Counted from the stretch's first letter, positions 1 through 9,856 are shown. The stretch: 64,000 nt of DNA from Marinomonas sp. TW1 (GCF_001625355.1 NZ_JSEE01000010.1:118913-182912), one strand, 5' to 3'. Numbers and translations are program-made. The notes: generated from the letters alone by a model not told the origin.

Positions 1-135
1 AGTGGGTGACAAGCGCTCAATGTCGGCAATGGTGATCTGATTATTTCGATACACCATCACTTCCGCTCCTAACTCACTAAAGTATTGCACTAGGTTGTAG
101 GTAAAAGAGTCGTAATTATCTATGACTAACAACAT
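1..135 (-). CDS. trpG: Glutamine amidotransferase, anthranilate/aminodeoxychorismate synthase component II (partial)
   Basis: Only the first 45 codons lie in the window; the gene runs off the left edge. The protein begins [19 protein letters not shown], the characteristic N-terminus of the TrpG/PabA class I glutamine amidotransferases that supply ammonia to anthranilate synthase (tryptophan) or aminodeoxychorismate synthase (folate). The ATG is at 133-135. It is divergent from mgtE. TrpG and PabA cannot be separated from this fragment, and one protein often serves both pathways. The catalytic Cys-His-Glu residues are outside the window. In pseudomonads rpe and gph lie directly next to trpE/trpG; here mscS and mgtE lie between. 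Confidence 0.85.
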   Translation of the reverse strand, partial: MLLVIDNYDSFTYNLVQYFSELGAEVMVYRNNQITIADIERLSPT

Positions 136-317
136 GGTTTAAATAAGGCCCAAAGCGAACGAAATGCCCAATCAAAAGGGACATTTAAAAGGCTAAATTC
201 TACACTTAAGCGAACGAGCTGTCTCCTGCTGGGCGGACTCAAAAAACGCAAACGCACTACTTTTAGCCCATCCAGTATTGAGAATCGTCATAAATCCCTA
301 AGCAATGAAATAATATC

Positions 318-345
318 TTGCAAAAACAAAGCCTTGTTTGATAAT
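318..345 (+). promoter_or_regulatory. Candidate sigma-70 promoter for mgtE
   Basis: TTGCAA at 318-323 and GATAAT at 340-345 are separated by 16 bp, about 60 bp upstream of the mgtE start. The spacer contains a small hairpin (AACAA/TTGTT). No magnesium riboswitch was recognised in the 273-bp trpG-mgtE intergenic region. This is a visual match only. Confidence 0.4.
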
Positions 346-408
346 CCCCAATGAATACCGCACACTAAGAAAAGTACGCATTCAAACCAGCATTTGTAAG
401 GGCCACCA

Positions 409-1740
409 ATGCAAAGCCAAGTTACTCAATTAATTGAACTTTTGATTCATGACGAGCACTCGCCCAACTCGATCAGCCAAATGATGTCTGAATTCAGTCC
501 AGACGATATCGCTCTAGCCCTAGAATCCATTCCATTAGATCAAAGAAGACAGGCTTGGGAGAACATCAAACAAGCCAACCGCTTAGATATTTTGGTGGAG
601 ATGCGTGGCGAATCTCGTCAATTACTACTAAAAGAACTGGATGATAATGAAATTGAGAGCCTGTTTGCTGATGTTGATGCGGCAGACCTATTAGAGATTA
701 CCGACTCGCTGCCAGACCGACTGGTTGACCTTGCCCTTAAGCAAATGGACAACAAACAGCGTGAATATTACCAACAAAGTATTGTTTACGAAGATGACAT
801 TGTTGGCCGCTGGATAGATCATGAGCTATTAATCGCCTCTCAGTCTATTCGAGTCGCGGAAGCCATGCGGTTATTAAAAAAGACCACACCCAACTACACA
901 GACATGATTTATCTGGTGAACCGAACCGGACGCTGGGTGGGTTGTGTCAAATTCGATAAATTATTTAAGGCGCATGAACATGAGCCCATCTCGAACCTGA
1001 TGGATGAAGAATGTTCTGTTATTCAAGCAGACACAACCTTATCGAAAGCAGCAGAACAACTCGAAAAATCGACCTTGTCAGCGCTCCCCGTTGTCGACAA
1101 CAACCTCATACTGCTGGGCCGTTTCCATGCAGGTCTAGCGTTAGAGACTCTTCGCCTTGAAAATGAAGCGCAACAAATGTCCACGGCGGGGTTAAATGAA
1201 GAGTCAGATCTATTTGCTCCGGTTAAACGCAGTGCGGCCACCCGTGGTATTTGGCTGGGCATTAATTTATTGACCGCCTTTCTCGCGTCAGCCTTCATTG
1301 GCTTATTTGAAGCCACCTTACAACAAGTGGTCGCATTGGCGGTATTAATGCCTGTTGTCGCTTCGATGGGCGGCATTGCTGGCAGCCAAACACTCACTTT
1401 GATTGTCCGAGGTTTGGCGCTTGGGCAAATCACTCGGAGCAACTTAAAGTCCCTACTAAGCAAGGAATTAAAGGTAGGCTGGCTAAATGGCATTGTATGG
1501 GCCATCATCATCGGCCTAGTGACCTATTGGTGGTTTAACAACTCCATGCTCGGAGCCGTGATTGGTCTGGCAATTATCATCAATATTTTGATGGCCGCCC
1601 TGTCTGGGGTTTTAATCCCCGTCTTACTCGACAAACTGCGTATTGATCCGGCCTTATCAGGCTCAGTCATACTCACCACAGTGACGGACATCGCAGGTTT
1701 TGTGGCTTTCTTAGGCTTGGGCACCTTACTGCTTCTTTAA
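409..1740 (+). CDS. mgtE: Magnesium transporter MgtE
   Basis: Inner-membrane Mg2+ channel/transporter of 443 aa, near the usual family length of about 450. The order is typical: an acidic, helical MgtE-N superhelical domain (about 1-125), a pair of CBS domains acting as cytosolic Mg2+ sensor (about 130-250), and a C-terminal bundle of about five membrane helices (about 275-443). The pore region is recognisable by the segment around PVVASMGGIAGSQTLTL. In the family, Mg2+ binding at the N and CBS domains closes the pore when cytosolic Mg2+ is high. The MscS-type gene follows on the same strand after 33 bp, so the two may be cotranscribed. Confidence 0.93.
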   Translation: MQSQVTQLIELLIHDEHSPNSISQMMSEFSPDDIALALESIPLDQRRQAWENIKQANRLDILVEMRGESRQLLLKELDDNEIESLFADVDAADLLEITDSLPDRLVDLALKQMDNKQREYYQQSIVYEDDIVGRWIDHELLIASQSIRVAEAMRLLKKTTPNYTDMIYLVNRTGRWVGCVKFDKLFKAHEHEPISNLMDEECSVIQADTTLSKAAEQLEKSTLSALPVVDNNLILLGRFHAGLALETLRLENEAQQMSTAGLNEESDLFAPVKRSAATRGIWLGINLLTAFLASAFIGLFEATLQQVVALAVLMPVVASMGGIAGSQTLTLIVRGLALGQITRSNLKSLLSKELKVGWLNGIVWAIIIGLVTYWWFNNSMLGAVIGLAIIINILMAALSGVLIPVLLDKLRIDPALSGSVILTTVTDIAGFVAFLGLGTLLLL

Positions 1741-1773
1741 ACCATATTACATTCATCAATACAGAGAGTTTTT

Positions 1774-2928
1774 ATGAACTGGGAAACAATGCAAACTCAC
1801 TTCGGCTTAGGTGATACCGAAATGCACTGGGTCGTCAGAGTCTTTTTGGTGGTCTTAGGTACCCTCATCGTTAATTTTATTGCCAGTCGTTTATTAATTC
1901 GTTTAAACAAACAACTGGAACGCACCAAAACCCCTTGGGACAATGTGTTAGTGATTGCCGCTCAAAAACCCGTTGGGGTCTTTATCTGGCTAGTCGGATT
2001 AAGCGTCGCCGCGGAAATCTCAGGCACCAATATTGACCCAGGACTCACTTCTCTAATTGCCTCGGTTAGAGAAGTTGGTGTTATCGTCATATTGACCTGG
2101 TTTATTCTGCGCTGTATTTCTCAAAGTGAGAAAGCCGTTACCAGTTCTAGCAAGGTGAAAACCAAGGTCGATTACACCACAGCAGGCGCGATTAGTAAGC
2201 TACTGAGAGCCTCCGTCATCATCACTTCGGCTCTGGTAGTACTGCAAACATTAGGTTACAGCATTTCAGGTGTCTTGGCGTTTGGCGGTATCGGTGGCAT
2301 CGCAGTCGGTTTTGCCGCTAAAGATTTATTGGCTAACTTTTTCGGCGGGCTCATGGTCTATCTGGATCGACCTTTTGCCATTGGCGATTGGATACGCTCA
2401 CCCGACCAAGACATAGAGGGTACAGTTGAACACATAGGTTGGCGTCAAACTCGCATTCGCACCTTTGAAAAACGCCCTCTATACGTTCCCAACTCAACTT
2501 TTTCATTGATTTCAGTTGAAAACCCATCGCGCATGACACACAGGCGCATCAATGAAACCATCGGCGTGCGCTACTCTGATTTCAGTATTCTGCCTGACAT
2601 ACTCAAAGACATTAAAGAGATGGTGGCGAATCATGAAGATTTAGACACACAACAAGTTTATATGGTGAACTTCAACCAATTCGGTCCTTCTTCCCTCGAC
2701 TTCTTTATTTACACCTACACCAAAACAGTCGACTGGCGAACCTATCACAATGTCAAACAAGATGTGCTTTTCCAAGCGATGAAGATTATTGAAGAACATG
2801 GCGCAGAAGTCGCCTTCCCAACGCAAACGTTGCACTTTGGTGACGATGGTCAAATCCATTTTAGCAATAATCAATCGACTTCAAACCCATCCGTTTCTAA
2901 CCAATCAACGCCTAACGAACAAGGCTAG
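1774..2928 (+). CDS. MscS-family mechanosensitive ion channel (YnaI/YbdG-like)
   Basis: 384-aa inner-membrane channel that would open on membrane tension during hypo-osmotic shock. Several N-terminal membrane helices (about 20-170) lead to the conserved MscS pore-lining helix and beta domain, seen as FGGIGGIAVGFAAKDLLANF and then a long stretch with DRPFAIGDWI, EGTVEHIGWRQTRIRTFE and VPNSTF. The cytoplasmic alpha/beta domain follows (about 260-365). The last 25 residues are a low-complexity Asn/Ser/Gln tail. The longer N-terminus, compared with E. coli MscS (286 aa), and the extended GTVEHIGWRQTRIR region resemble YnaI/YbdG-type low-conductance channels, but the subfamily is an inference. ATG at 1774 follows a GAGAG-like ribosome site. 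The gene ends at a strong bidirectional hairpin. Confidence 0.9.
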   Translation: MNWETMQTHFGLGDTEMHWVVRVFLVVLGTLIVNFIASRLLIRLNKQLERTKTPWDNVLVIAAQKPVGVFIWLVGLSVAAEISGTNIDPGLTSLIASVREVGVIVILTWFILRCISQSEKAVTSSSKVKTKVDYTTAGAISKLLRASVIITSALVVLQTLGYSISGVLAFGGIGGIAVGFAAKDLLANFFGGLMVYLDRPFAIGDWIRSPDQDIEGTVEHIGWRQTRIRTFEKRPLYVPNSTFSLISVENPSRMTHRRINETIGVRYSDFSILPDILKDIKEMVANHEDLDTQQVYMVNFNQFGPSSLDFFIYTYTKTVDWRTYHNVKQDVLFQAMKIIEEHGAEVAFPTQTLHFGDDGQIHFSNNQSTSNPSVSNQSTPNEQG

Positions 2929-2938
2929 TTTGCAATGA

Positions 2939-2980
2939 AAAACGGCCAAGCTTGATGATGTCATCAAGCTTGGCCGTTTT
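2939..2980. terminator. Bidirectional terminator between mscS-type gene and gph
   Basis: Perfect 20-bp inverted repeat (2939-2958 and 2961-2980) with A-runs on the left and T-runs on the right, so it can terminate the plus-strand mscS transcript and the minus-strand rpe-gph transcript that converge here. Confidence 0.9.
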
Positions 2981-3005
2981 AAGTCTTTTGGGTAAGCCAT
3001 TGCTG

Positions 3006-3686
3006 TTAAACGAGCAGCTCCGCCAAATCATCAATAATGGCATCCGCTCCCAGTCCTTTAAGGTCCACCCCTTGATGGTAACCATAAGTTACCAGTGCCG
3101 ATTTAAAACCCGCGTTCTGTGCAGCTTTAAAATCCGTAATGGAATCCCCTATCATCAAGCAACGTTCAGGTTGAGCCTCAATGGATTCGCTGCAATGTAA
3201 CAGTGGCAGAGCAGAAGGCTTCTTCTCATCTAGCGTATCACCGCCAAGGAACCACGCAAATTCTTCCGTGATACCAAATTTATCCAGTATCGGTTTAATA
3301 AAAACACTGGGCTTATTGGTAATCAAAGCCACTGGCACACCGTTGTGCTTAAAAGCTTTTAGAATCGCAACCACATTGGGATACAGTTTGGAATGATCCG
3401 TCAGGTGTTGATGGTAATGAATTAAAAACAGGCGATACGCGTCTTCATGCTTATCTTGGCTTAGCCCAGCCCAATCCAATGCTTGTTCAATTAACTTGGC
3501 TGCGCCTAAGCCAACCCAAGCTCGGACTTGCTCTTCCCCTGCCAAAGGCACCTGATATTCAGATAAAAAGGCATCCACAGCAGCGGCAATATCCGGCACA
3601 CTGTCGACCAATGTACCATCCAAATCCAAACACACTAGATCTGGCCACCCTTCAAACCATTTAGAAAAATACTTAGGTGTTTTCAT
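3006..3686 (-). CDS. gph: Phosphoglycolate phosphatase
   Basis: 226-aa HAD-superfamily phosphatase that dephosphorylates 2-phosphoglycolate, a product of DNA 3'-phosphoglycolate repair. HAD motif I is LDLDGTLVDS near residue 20 (nucleophile Asp), motif II is ALITNKP, and motif III/IV is MIGDSITDFKAAQNAG near residue 180; a C1-type helical cap lies between. The ATG overlaps the rpe stop (TAATG), so the two are translationally coupled, as in many gammaproteobacteria. Closely related HAD members could act on other sugar phosphates, but the rpe linkage supports Gph. Confidence 0.92.
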   Translation of the reverse strand: MKTPKYFSKWFEGWPDLVCLDLDGTLVDSVPDIAAAVDAFLSEYQVPLAGEEQVRAWVGLGAAKLIEQALDWAGLSQDKHEDAYRLFLIHYHQHLTDHSKLYPNVVAILKAFKHNGVPVALITNKPSVFIKPILDKFGITEEFAWFLGGDTLDEKKPSALPLLHCSESIEAQPERCLMIGDSITDFKAAQNAGFKSALVTYGYHQGVDLKGLGADAIIDDLAELLV

Positions 3687-4357
3687 TAACGAACACTCGC
3701 CAATTCAGCTCTCATCGCATCAATGACAGCCCGATAATCTGGCTTCCCAAAAATCGCCGACCCAGCCACAAAGGTATCCGCACCCGCCTCAGCAATCTCA
3801 GCGATATTTTTTTCACTGACACCGCCATCCACTTCGAGACGAATATTACGACCACTGGCTTCAATTAACGCACGTGCTTCGCGAAGTTTATCCAAGGTAC
3901 CCGGAATAAAAGATTGACCACCAAAACCTGGGTTTACCGACATTAGCAGTACCATATCCACCTTGTCTAAAACATGCTTCAAATGATGCAAAGGCGTTGC
4001 AGGGTTAAAAACCAAACCGGCTTTACAACCGCCATCCTTAATCATCTGCAATGAACGATCAATGTGTTCACTGGCTTCTGGGTGAAAGGTTATATAGGAA
4101 GCGCCTGCTTCAATAAAATCTCCGATCATACGATCGACAGGCTTCACCATTAAGTGCACATCAATGTCTGCCGTCACGCCATGTTTGCGTAACGCTTTAC
4201 AGACCATGGGCCCAATCGTTAAATTGGGAACGTAGTGATTATCCATGACGTCAAAGTGTATGATGTCGGCTCCCGCCTCTAGCACATGATCGACTTCTTC
4301 CCCTAGACGGGCAAAGTCAGCAGAAAGAATTGAAGGGGCAATGATAAAATCATTCAT
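3686..4357 (-). CDS. rpe: Ribulose-phosphate 3-epimerase
   Basis: 223-aa TIM-barrel enzyme interconverting ribulose-5-phosphate and xylulose-5-phosphate in the pentose phosphate pathway. Signature segments include APSILSADF at the N-terminus, [12 protein letters not shown] with metal-binding His/Asp, [10 protein letters not shown] and LEVDGGV. I chose ATG at 4357 because a GGAG Shine-Dalgarno lies 6-7 bases upstream and the family starts with this sequence; the reading frame also offers a GTG seven codons earlier at 4378. It is upstream of and overlaps gph by one base. Confidence 0.95.
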   Translation of the reverse strand: MNDFIIAPSILSADFARLGEEVDHVLEAGADIIHFDVMDNHYVPNLTIGPMVCKALRKHGVTADIDVHLMVKPVDRMIGDFIEAGASYITFHPEASEHIDRSLQMIKDGGCKAGLVFNPATPLHHLKHVLDKVDMVLLMSVNPGFGGQSFIPGTLDKLREARALIEASGRNIRLEVDGGVSEKNIAEIAEAGADTFVAGSAIFGKPDYRAVIDAMRAELASVR

Positions 4358-4457
4358 ATCTGTCTCCAGCAGTGACACAATAAATGCAACTTGATAAAAA
4401 ACACCAAACGTCGAAGACGATATTTTAACAAGGCCATCGAAAGAAGTATTGAAAACA

Positions 4458-5396
4458 ATGCAGAAAATTCATCTCTTACTGAAGATTACACTGGTTGGCT
4501 GGCTACTTGGCTCTGCTGCCAACACACAAGCAGAAGAAGCATCGCCAGCGGACCCTGCGGCACAGAAATACGCCACACCACAGCCTCAAGTAAGTCGAAT
4601 TAACGCGTTAAAAGCCTCATTAGAGGGCGTTCAACTTGAACATCAAATACAAGTATTGGAAGCCGAAGGTGGCCCATTTCTGTCGCTTTACCGAAAATCT
4701 CAGACCAGCTCAACTCAAGGCTGCGCCATTCTTTTACACTCAGACAATGAACACCCAGATTGGCCGGAAGCCATTGCCCCCCTACGCGATAAACTAACAG
4801 AATACAGCTGGTGTACGTTGTCGATAGAAGTGCCTGATGTCACTAAACGTGGCCAAGCCATTAAGATACCCAGCGCAGATTTACCATCAGAAGATGCTGA
4901 AGAGAATGCGGTTAGTCTAGCCAACCAAGCGATTGTGTTTGCCCGAATTGGGGCGGCCATAGCGTTGGCCAAAGCCGATGGGGTTAATGAGTTTGCCTTA
5001 ATTGGCTATCGAACCGGCGCCAGTTATGCCTTAGCTTTTTCTGCGCAAAACAAGTTAGCCGTTCAAGCCCTAGCGCTCATTGATATCCAAACACCGGCGG
5101 ACATGTCGAGTTATCAGATTGCACAATTGATCAGAGAGACGCCACAACCCATATTGGATTATTACTTAAGTCAGCCAAGTCGAAATCAACAATTTGCCCA
5201 GTGGCGACGACAAGCAGGCCTTCAGAGAGAAAAACCGCAAGGCCAATACATTCAAAAAGACGCCATTCCGGATCGTGTCACCGGGCAAGACAGTCAAGCG
5301 CTGTTGGTACAAAGAGTTCGTGGTTTTTTAAAGCAAAACACCAAACAAATTAGCCAGCGTCGGCCACTGCCTCAAGTGAATAAAGGACTTTTTTAA
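4458..5396 (+). CDS. DUF3530 family secreted protein
   Basis: 312-aa protein with a clear N-terminal signal peptide (positive start, hydrophobic [16 protein letters not shown], likely cleavage after TQA). The body matches the gammaproteobacterial DUF3530 family, which has an alpha/beta-hydrolase-like layout: a strand ending in [16 protein letters not shown], a later strand around [14 protein letters not shown] where a hydrolase nucleophile elbow would sit, and a C-terminal [12 protein letters not shown]. The elbow reads GYRTG, without the usual serine nucleophile, so catalytic activity is doubtful. No biochemical function is known to me. ATG at 4458 is preferred over the in-frame TTG at 4449, although neither has a strong ribosome site. 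It is divergent from rpe and convergent with djlA. Confidence 0.75.
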   Translation: MQKIHLLLKITLVGWLLGSAANTQAEEASPADPAAQKYATPQPQVSRINALKASLEGVQLEHQIQVLEAEGGPFLSLYRKSQTSSTQGCAILLHSDNEHPDWPEAIAPLRDKLTEYSWCTLSIEVPDVTKRGQAIKIPSADLPSEDAEENAVSLANQAIVFARIGAAIALAKADGVNEFALIGYRTGASYALAFSAQNKLAVQALALIDIQTPADMSSYQIAQLIRETPQPILDYYLSQPSRNQQFAQWRRQAGLQREKPQGQYIQKDAIPDRVTGQDSQALLVQRVRGFLKQNTKQISQRRPLPQVNKGLF

Positions 5397-5410
5397 TCCC
5401 TTTATTCACT
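5375..5410. terminator. Terminator between DUF3530 gene and djlA
   Basis: 12-bp arms AGTGAATAAAGG (5375-5386) and CCTTTATTCACT (5399-5410) enclose a T-rich 12-nt loop that contains the DUF3530 stop codon. It lies where the two genes converge. It has no long U-tract after the stem, so it is a weak candidate for intrinsic termination. Confidence 0.45.
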
Positions 5411-5421
5411 GAGCAATACCA

Positions 5422-6213
5422 TTACTTACGTGCGTTTTTAATTAACTCATAAGCCGACTGAATTTCTTGCGTACGTTCTTTTGCCAACTCAATCATTTCA
5501 TCCGGTAAACCTTGAGAACTCAGTTTATCTGGGTGGTTTTTACTCATTAGACGACGATACGCTTTTTTAATGTCAGCATCTGACATGTCCGGCGTCACTC
5601 CCAACGCGTCATAGGCCGACTTCAATAAGTCTTTCGATCCCATACTGTTACTGGAAGATTGATAGCCCTGTCTAAAGTGTGCTTGTTGCTTCACTTGAAT
5701 GTGTAGCGCCTCAAACTCTGCCACAGTAATGCCTAAGTTGGCACACACTTGAGAAACAAAAGACTTCTCTTCAATACTGAAATGGCCATCCGCATACGCA
5801 GACACCAACAAAACTTCTAATAAGGTTCGCGTTAAATCCCCAGGGCCTACGATGCTTTTAAAATGATTCAGTTCAGCAGCCAAATCAAAATTCGCGGATT
5901 TACCCTCGTTGAATAGGTGTTTAGCTTGCTCTTGCGCTTCCGGGGACAAACGCAATCGCTGCATAACCGATTGAGCCAGCTGAATTTCTGCTTCGGAAAC
6001 CTGCCCATCCGACTTAGCCAAACGCCCCATTAATAAAAACAAAGTTCGGAAAAAGGTTTCTTGCTGAAGGCGTATATTGCCTCGCTTTGCTTGATTAAAC
6101 GCACCGCCTTTTTGAGCCCTATCCAACAGGCTACCAACAACATACCCCAATATCGCGCCAAGGAAATTTGACATCAAAACATAGCCCAAAATGGCGCACA
6201 CAATTTTCCACAT
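5422..6213 (-). CDS. djlA: DnaJ-like membrane co-chaperone DjlA
   Basis: 263-aa inner-membrane J-protein that would stimulate DnaK. An N-terminal membrane segment with glycine spacing (LGYVLMSNFLGAILGYVVG) is followed by a TerB-like helical domain (about 50-170, including GQVSEAEIQLAQ and DGHFSIEEKSF) and a C-terminal J domain containing the invariant HPD in KNHPDKL. ATG at 6213 was chosen because GGAGA precedes it at good spacing and the family starts with a short tail before the membrane helix; an upstream in-frame ATG at 6255 has no ribosome site. As in E. coli, it is divergent from lptD. Confidence 0.92.
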   Translation of the reverse strand: MWKIVCAILGYVLMSNFLGAILGYVVGSLLDRAQKGGAFNQAKRGNIRLQQETFFRTLFLLMGRLAKSDGQVSEAEIQLAQSVMQRLRLSPEAQEQAKHLFNEGKSANFDLAAELNHFKSIVGPGDLTRTLLEVLLVSAYADGHFSIEEKSFVSQVCANLGITVAEFEALHIQVKQQAHFRQGYQSSSNSMGSKDLLKSAYDALGVTPDMSDADIKKAYRRLMSKNHPDKLSSQGLPDEMIELAKERTQEIQSAYELIKNARK

Positions 6214-6341
6214 AAAGATATTTCTCCAGAATCGGTAGCCCCTATGGGCCTGCATAGATTATCATTTGTCTTATTACGTGGAGCCTCAATTGGCAGCCTC
6301 CGATTTCGGACAACAATTATTGGTAAATAAGTATACCCTGC

Positions 6342-8597
6342 ATGGTTAAGCATTTACGCAACTACGCCCTATTTTTTCAAGGTCTTTTCATATTGCCACT
6401 TGCTCACGGGCAAGTAGATCAATGGGATTGGGCTCCTCGAGAATCCCTGACGACTGAGCAACAAGCTCAGTTAGGTCGCTATTGCCAAGGCCAATACATT
6501 AATCAATGGCAAGCCAGTCAGAGTCATAATACGCAACTTCAAGCCGATCTAATCACTCGAGATCAAACCGGTGTTATTCATCTGCAAGGCAATGCTAACA
6601 TCGTTCAACCCGACTCTCAGCTCTCTGCAGACACGATTCAAGGCATTCCAAACGACTATTACCAAGCTTCGGGCGACGTTACCCTAAGAACCGATAACGA
6701 GCTCATTCGAAGCACAAACAGCTACATATCGAATAATGGCAGCGCCGCCACAGAATTTGAAAACGCCCTATTTTTGAGTCATAGCAGCAAAGCACGGGGT
6801 AAAGCCAAATCGTTAACACAAGAAAAAAATGGTGTGGTGTTTATTGAGGAAGGTTTCTTTACCACTTGTGAACCGAACCAAGAAAGCTGGAGCTTATATG
6901 GCAGCAGCATTGAGCTTAACCCTGCGTCTGGCTTCGGCACGGCCAAACACGTTCAGGTTCGAATCGCTGGCATTCCAATTTTCTACTCACCATGGTTACG
7001 CTTTCCGATCGATGACAGACGCCAAAGTGGTTTTCTATTCCCCAGTTTTGGCTATTCAGGCAATGATGGTTTAAGCCTATCCGCGCCTTTTTACTGGAAC
7101 ATGGCGGCCAACTATGATGCCACCTTTACCCCACAATACATTCAAGAAAAAGGTGAAGGGATCGACGTTGAATTTCGTCATCTGAGTTCATTCGGCGAAA
7201 CGACCTACGAACAGTCCTATTTCTCGGATCAAGATGAAGGGGATCAGATATTACTCAAGCTAACCTCTAATCAGCGCTTTAACCAATATCTGCAATCCGG
7301 TTTCACCTATGAAGCCAACCCCACAGAAAACGAATTTCCCGAAGCAAACAGCACTTCTATAGGGGAAAAAGACCATTATCAGCAGAGTGCTTATGTGTCT
7401 TTAAACAGTGGTAACTTCTTCAACAAGTTGACCTATTTAACCTATCAAACACCGGATAGCTCGGACGACGAACCTTTTGAGTGGCAGCCTCGTCTAGAAA
7501 GCTCCTATTCGATGGCAAACACCTACTTAAGATATAACTTAGAAGTACAATATACGGATTTTTATGATCCAGCCGAAGACGACTTTGATGGCCAGCGCTT
7601 AGTCGTCAATCAAGATACCTCTCTCGATTTTAGTAACGACTGGTTGACTCTAACCCCAGGTATATTAACCCAATATCGAGACTATCAATTGCATGACTAC
7701 AGTAGCGACACAGATTCCGAAGCGTCGCTCGGCCACATTACAGGTTACCTGGACACAGGGTTAGCGTTTGAACGCCGTTTCACTAATGAAAATGGCACGT
7801 GGCGTCAAACCTTGTCACCTAGACTAAACTACTTACACGCACCCTACGAAAACCAAACAAACATTCCTGACTTTGATGCCAGCGAGTCCACTTTGACTTA
7901 CTCTAGCGCCTTTAGTCACGAGCGATTTAATGGCAATGACCGAGTTGGCGACACAGAACAAGTCAGTTTTGGGTTAGAAAGTCGTCTATATGATGAAAAT
8001 AATAATGAAAAGTGGTCTTTAAAAGCAGGACAGGTCTTCTACTTAGACGATCGATATGTTGATATTAGTGGCACCACCAGTGACAGCAGCCTAGTGGATA
8101 ATAGTGAACACAGTGACCTGTTAACCTCTGCCAGCTATTATGGTTCTGATTTTAGTCTGACCGCCAACCTGAATTACGACCCAGATGAAGATGACATTAA
8201 TCTTGCCCAACTTGTGGCAAGTCTGACACCAGCGGATCGGGTCAAAGTGAACCTGAGTTATTTGTACTCAATTAATAATTCAGACTCGGATGATGACGCA
8301 AAACAAGCCAGTTTTGGTACGGTATTCCCAATCAACCAAAATTGGTCAGCGTTCGCTCAATACAGTTACGATTTCATGGACGATGAAGCGACCAAACAGG
8401 TATCAGGTGTTGGCTATGAAAACTGCTGCATTAAGGTCTCTCTGAGCTATCAAGACTGGATTGATGATGACAATGACGCCGACCGAGGCATCTTTTTACA
8501 ATTTATTTTACGTAGTTTAAGCACCGCTGGACGTAGCAACAGTAACGCCACAAGCATTGCAGACACCTACTGGAACCAAGGAAAAACCGGATATTAA
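6342..8597 (+). CDS. lptD: LPS-assembly outer-membrane protein LptD
   Basis: 751-aa outer-membrane beta-barrel that, with the lipoprotein LptE, inserts lipopolysaccharide into the outer leaflet. It has an N-terminal signal peptide (about 1-23), a periplasmic OstA/LptA-like jellyroll (about 60-200, around TGVIHLQGNANIVQPDSQL) and a barrel with many aromatic, alternating strands to the C-terminus. Cysteines occur near the mature N-terminus (RYCQG), at the end of the jellyroll (FTTCEPN) and as an adjacent pair near the C-terminus (YENCCIK). This matches the E. coli pattern used for the essential inter-domain disulfides. No strong ribosome site precedes the ATG. The surA start lies 2 bases after its stop. 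Confidence 0.95.
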   Translation: MVKHLRNYALFFQGLFILPLAHGQVDQWDWAPRESLTTEQQAQLGRYCQGQYINQWQASQSHNTQLQADLITRDQTGVIHLQGNANIVQPDSQLSADTIQGIPNDYYQASGDVTLRTDNELIRSTNSYISNNGSAATEFENALFLSHSSKARGKAKSLTQEKNGVVFIEEGFFTTCEPNQESWSLYGSSIELNPASGFGTAKHVQVRIAGIPIFYSPWLRFPIDDRRQSGFLFPSFGYSGNDGLSLSAPFYWNMAANYDATFTPQYIQEKGEGIDVEFRHLSSFGETTYEQSYFSDQDEGDQILLKLTSNQRFNQYLQSGFTYEANPTENEFPEANSTSIGEKDHYQQSAYVSLNSGNFFNKLTYLTYQTPDSSDDEPFEWQPRLESSYSMANTYLRYNLEVQYTDFYDPAEDDFDGQRLVVNQDTSLDFSNDWLTLTPGILTQYRDYQLHDYSSDTDSEASLGHITGYLDTGLAFERRFTNENGTWRQTLSPRLNYLHAPYENQTNIPDFDASESTLTYSSAFSHERFNGNDRVGDTEQVSFGLESRLYDENNNEKWSLKAGQVFYLDDRYVDISGTTSDSSLVDNSEHSDLLTSASYYGSDFSLTANLNYDPDEDDINLAQLVASLTPADRVKVNLSYLYSINNSDSDDDAKQASFGTVFPINQNWSAFAQYSYDFMDDEATKQVSGVGYENCCIKVSLSYQDWIDDDNDADRGIFLQFILRSLSTAGRSNSNATSIADTYWNQGKTGY

Positions 8598-8599
8598 TC

Positions 8600-9850
8600 A
8601 TGAAGTTATTCTCTTTTTTCGTCCTAATGCTAACATTTTCTAGTTTACAAACGGTGCAGGCCGACACCAGCAAAATCGATGGCATCGCCGCCATCATTGA
8701 CTCCACCCCAATCCTTGAAAGCGACATTCAAAACCGTTTTCAAATTGTCAAAGACAGAGTGCCTGGCGGCATAATGTCAGACAACATTCATCGCCAAATA
8801 CTCAATCAATTAGTCGATGAAACCCTACAAGCTAACTATGCCGAAAAAATTGGTATGAGAGCATCCAGCTCCGATGTAGATAACGCCATTTTAGGCGTCG
8901 CAAAGAATATGAACCTTGATCTACAAGGTTTAAAGACGGTATTAGCGAGCAAAGGGATCAACTACAGTCGCTACCGTAAACAAATTGAACATGAAATCCT
9001 AATCAACAACATTAAACGTGAAATCATTAAGCGTCGTATCGTCATTTCGGAACAAGAAATTGATGATTACATGAGCTCAGAAACCAGCATCACCAAAGAC
9101 AAGGACCAAGTTCATCTACGTCATATTTTGATTAGAGCCAGTAATCCAGAAGAAGCGAAAGCGGAAATCAACACGATCACTCAGCAAATTCAAAATGAAA
9201 ACGATTTTATCCAACAAGCCGTGGCAAAATCAGCGGGCCAGTTTGCCATAGAAGGTGGTGACCTTGGATGGCGCCCGATGAACCAATTACCTCCCTTGTT
9301 TGTCAGAGCGCTTGATACAGAACAAGGCCCTCTTGTTGGCCCACTACAAAGTAATGCGGGTTACCATTTACTTTGGGTCATCGACAAACGTTCTGCTTCT
9401 GTGACACTGCAACAACAAACCAAAACTCGTCATATACTAGTAAGACCCAATGAAATTCGTGATATGGCGCAAACTCAAGCCTTTGCAGACGAGCTCTATA
9501 ACAAGCTTCAAAATGGCGCCGACTTCGCAGAATTAGCCAAAGAATACAGTGAAGACCAAGGCTCAACACTGCAAGGTGGTGATCTTGGCTGGGTCACTCC
9601 TGGCACTATGGTACCGGCCTTTGAAGACATGATGAATGAAACAACGGTTGGCCAGGTTAGCAAACCTTTCCGTACTCAATTCGGCTGGCACATTTTGCAG
9701 GTGGAAGGTCGTCGTGAAGCCGACATCAGTGATCAAGTCAAACGCAGTAACGCCAAACAAGCCCTAACGAAGCAAAAGCAAGACATTGTATTAGGCAATT
9801 GGTTAGACGAATTGCGTGCTGACGCTTTTATTGACATCAAGGATAAGTAA
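8600..9850 (+). CDS. surA: Periplasmic chaperone and peptidyl-prolyl isomerase SurA
   Basis: 416-aa periplasmic chaperone for outer-membrane proteins such as LptD. A signal peptide (about 1-21, ending VQA) is followed by the N-terminal chaperone domain (about 25-165), then two parvulin domains, the first from about HLRHILIRA and the second from about KTRHILVRP, each with GGDLGW, and a short C-terminal helix. Length is close to E. coli SurA (428). The gene starts 2 bases after lptD and 6 bases before pdxA, so one operon links the barrel, its chaperone and downstream housekeeping genes, as in E. coli. Confidence 0.95.
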   Translation: MKLFSFFVLMLTFSSLQTVQADTSKIDGIAAIIDSTPILESDIQNRFQIVKDRVPGGIMSDNIHRQILNQLVDETLQANYAEKIGMRASSSDVDNAILGVAKNMNLDLQGLKTVLASKGINYSRYRKQIEHEILINNIKREIIKRRIVISEQEIDDYMSSETSITKDKDQVHLRHILIRASNPEEAKAEINTITQQIQNENDFIQQAVAKSAGQFAIEGGDLGWRPMNQLPPLFVRALDTEQGPLVGPLQSNAGYHLLWVIDKRSASVTLQQQTKTRHILVRPNEIRDMAQTQAFADELYNKLQNGADFAELAKEYSEDQGSTLQGGDLGWVTPGTMVPAFEDMMNETTVGQVSKPFRTQFGWHILQVEGRREADISDQVKRSNAKQALTKQKQDIVLGNWLDELRADAFIDIKDK

Positions 9851-9856
9851 CACCTC

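Noticed and set aside
136..408. Magnesium riboswitch (M-box) upstream of mgtE
   Set aside because: The leader is short after the predicted promoter and shows no M-box-like conserved helices.
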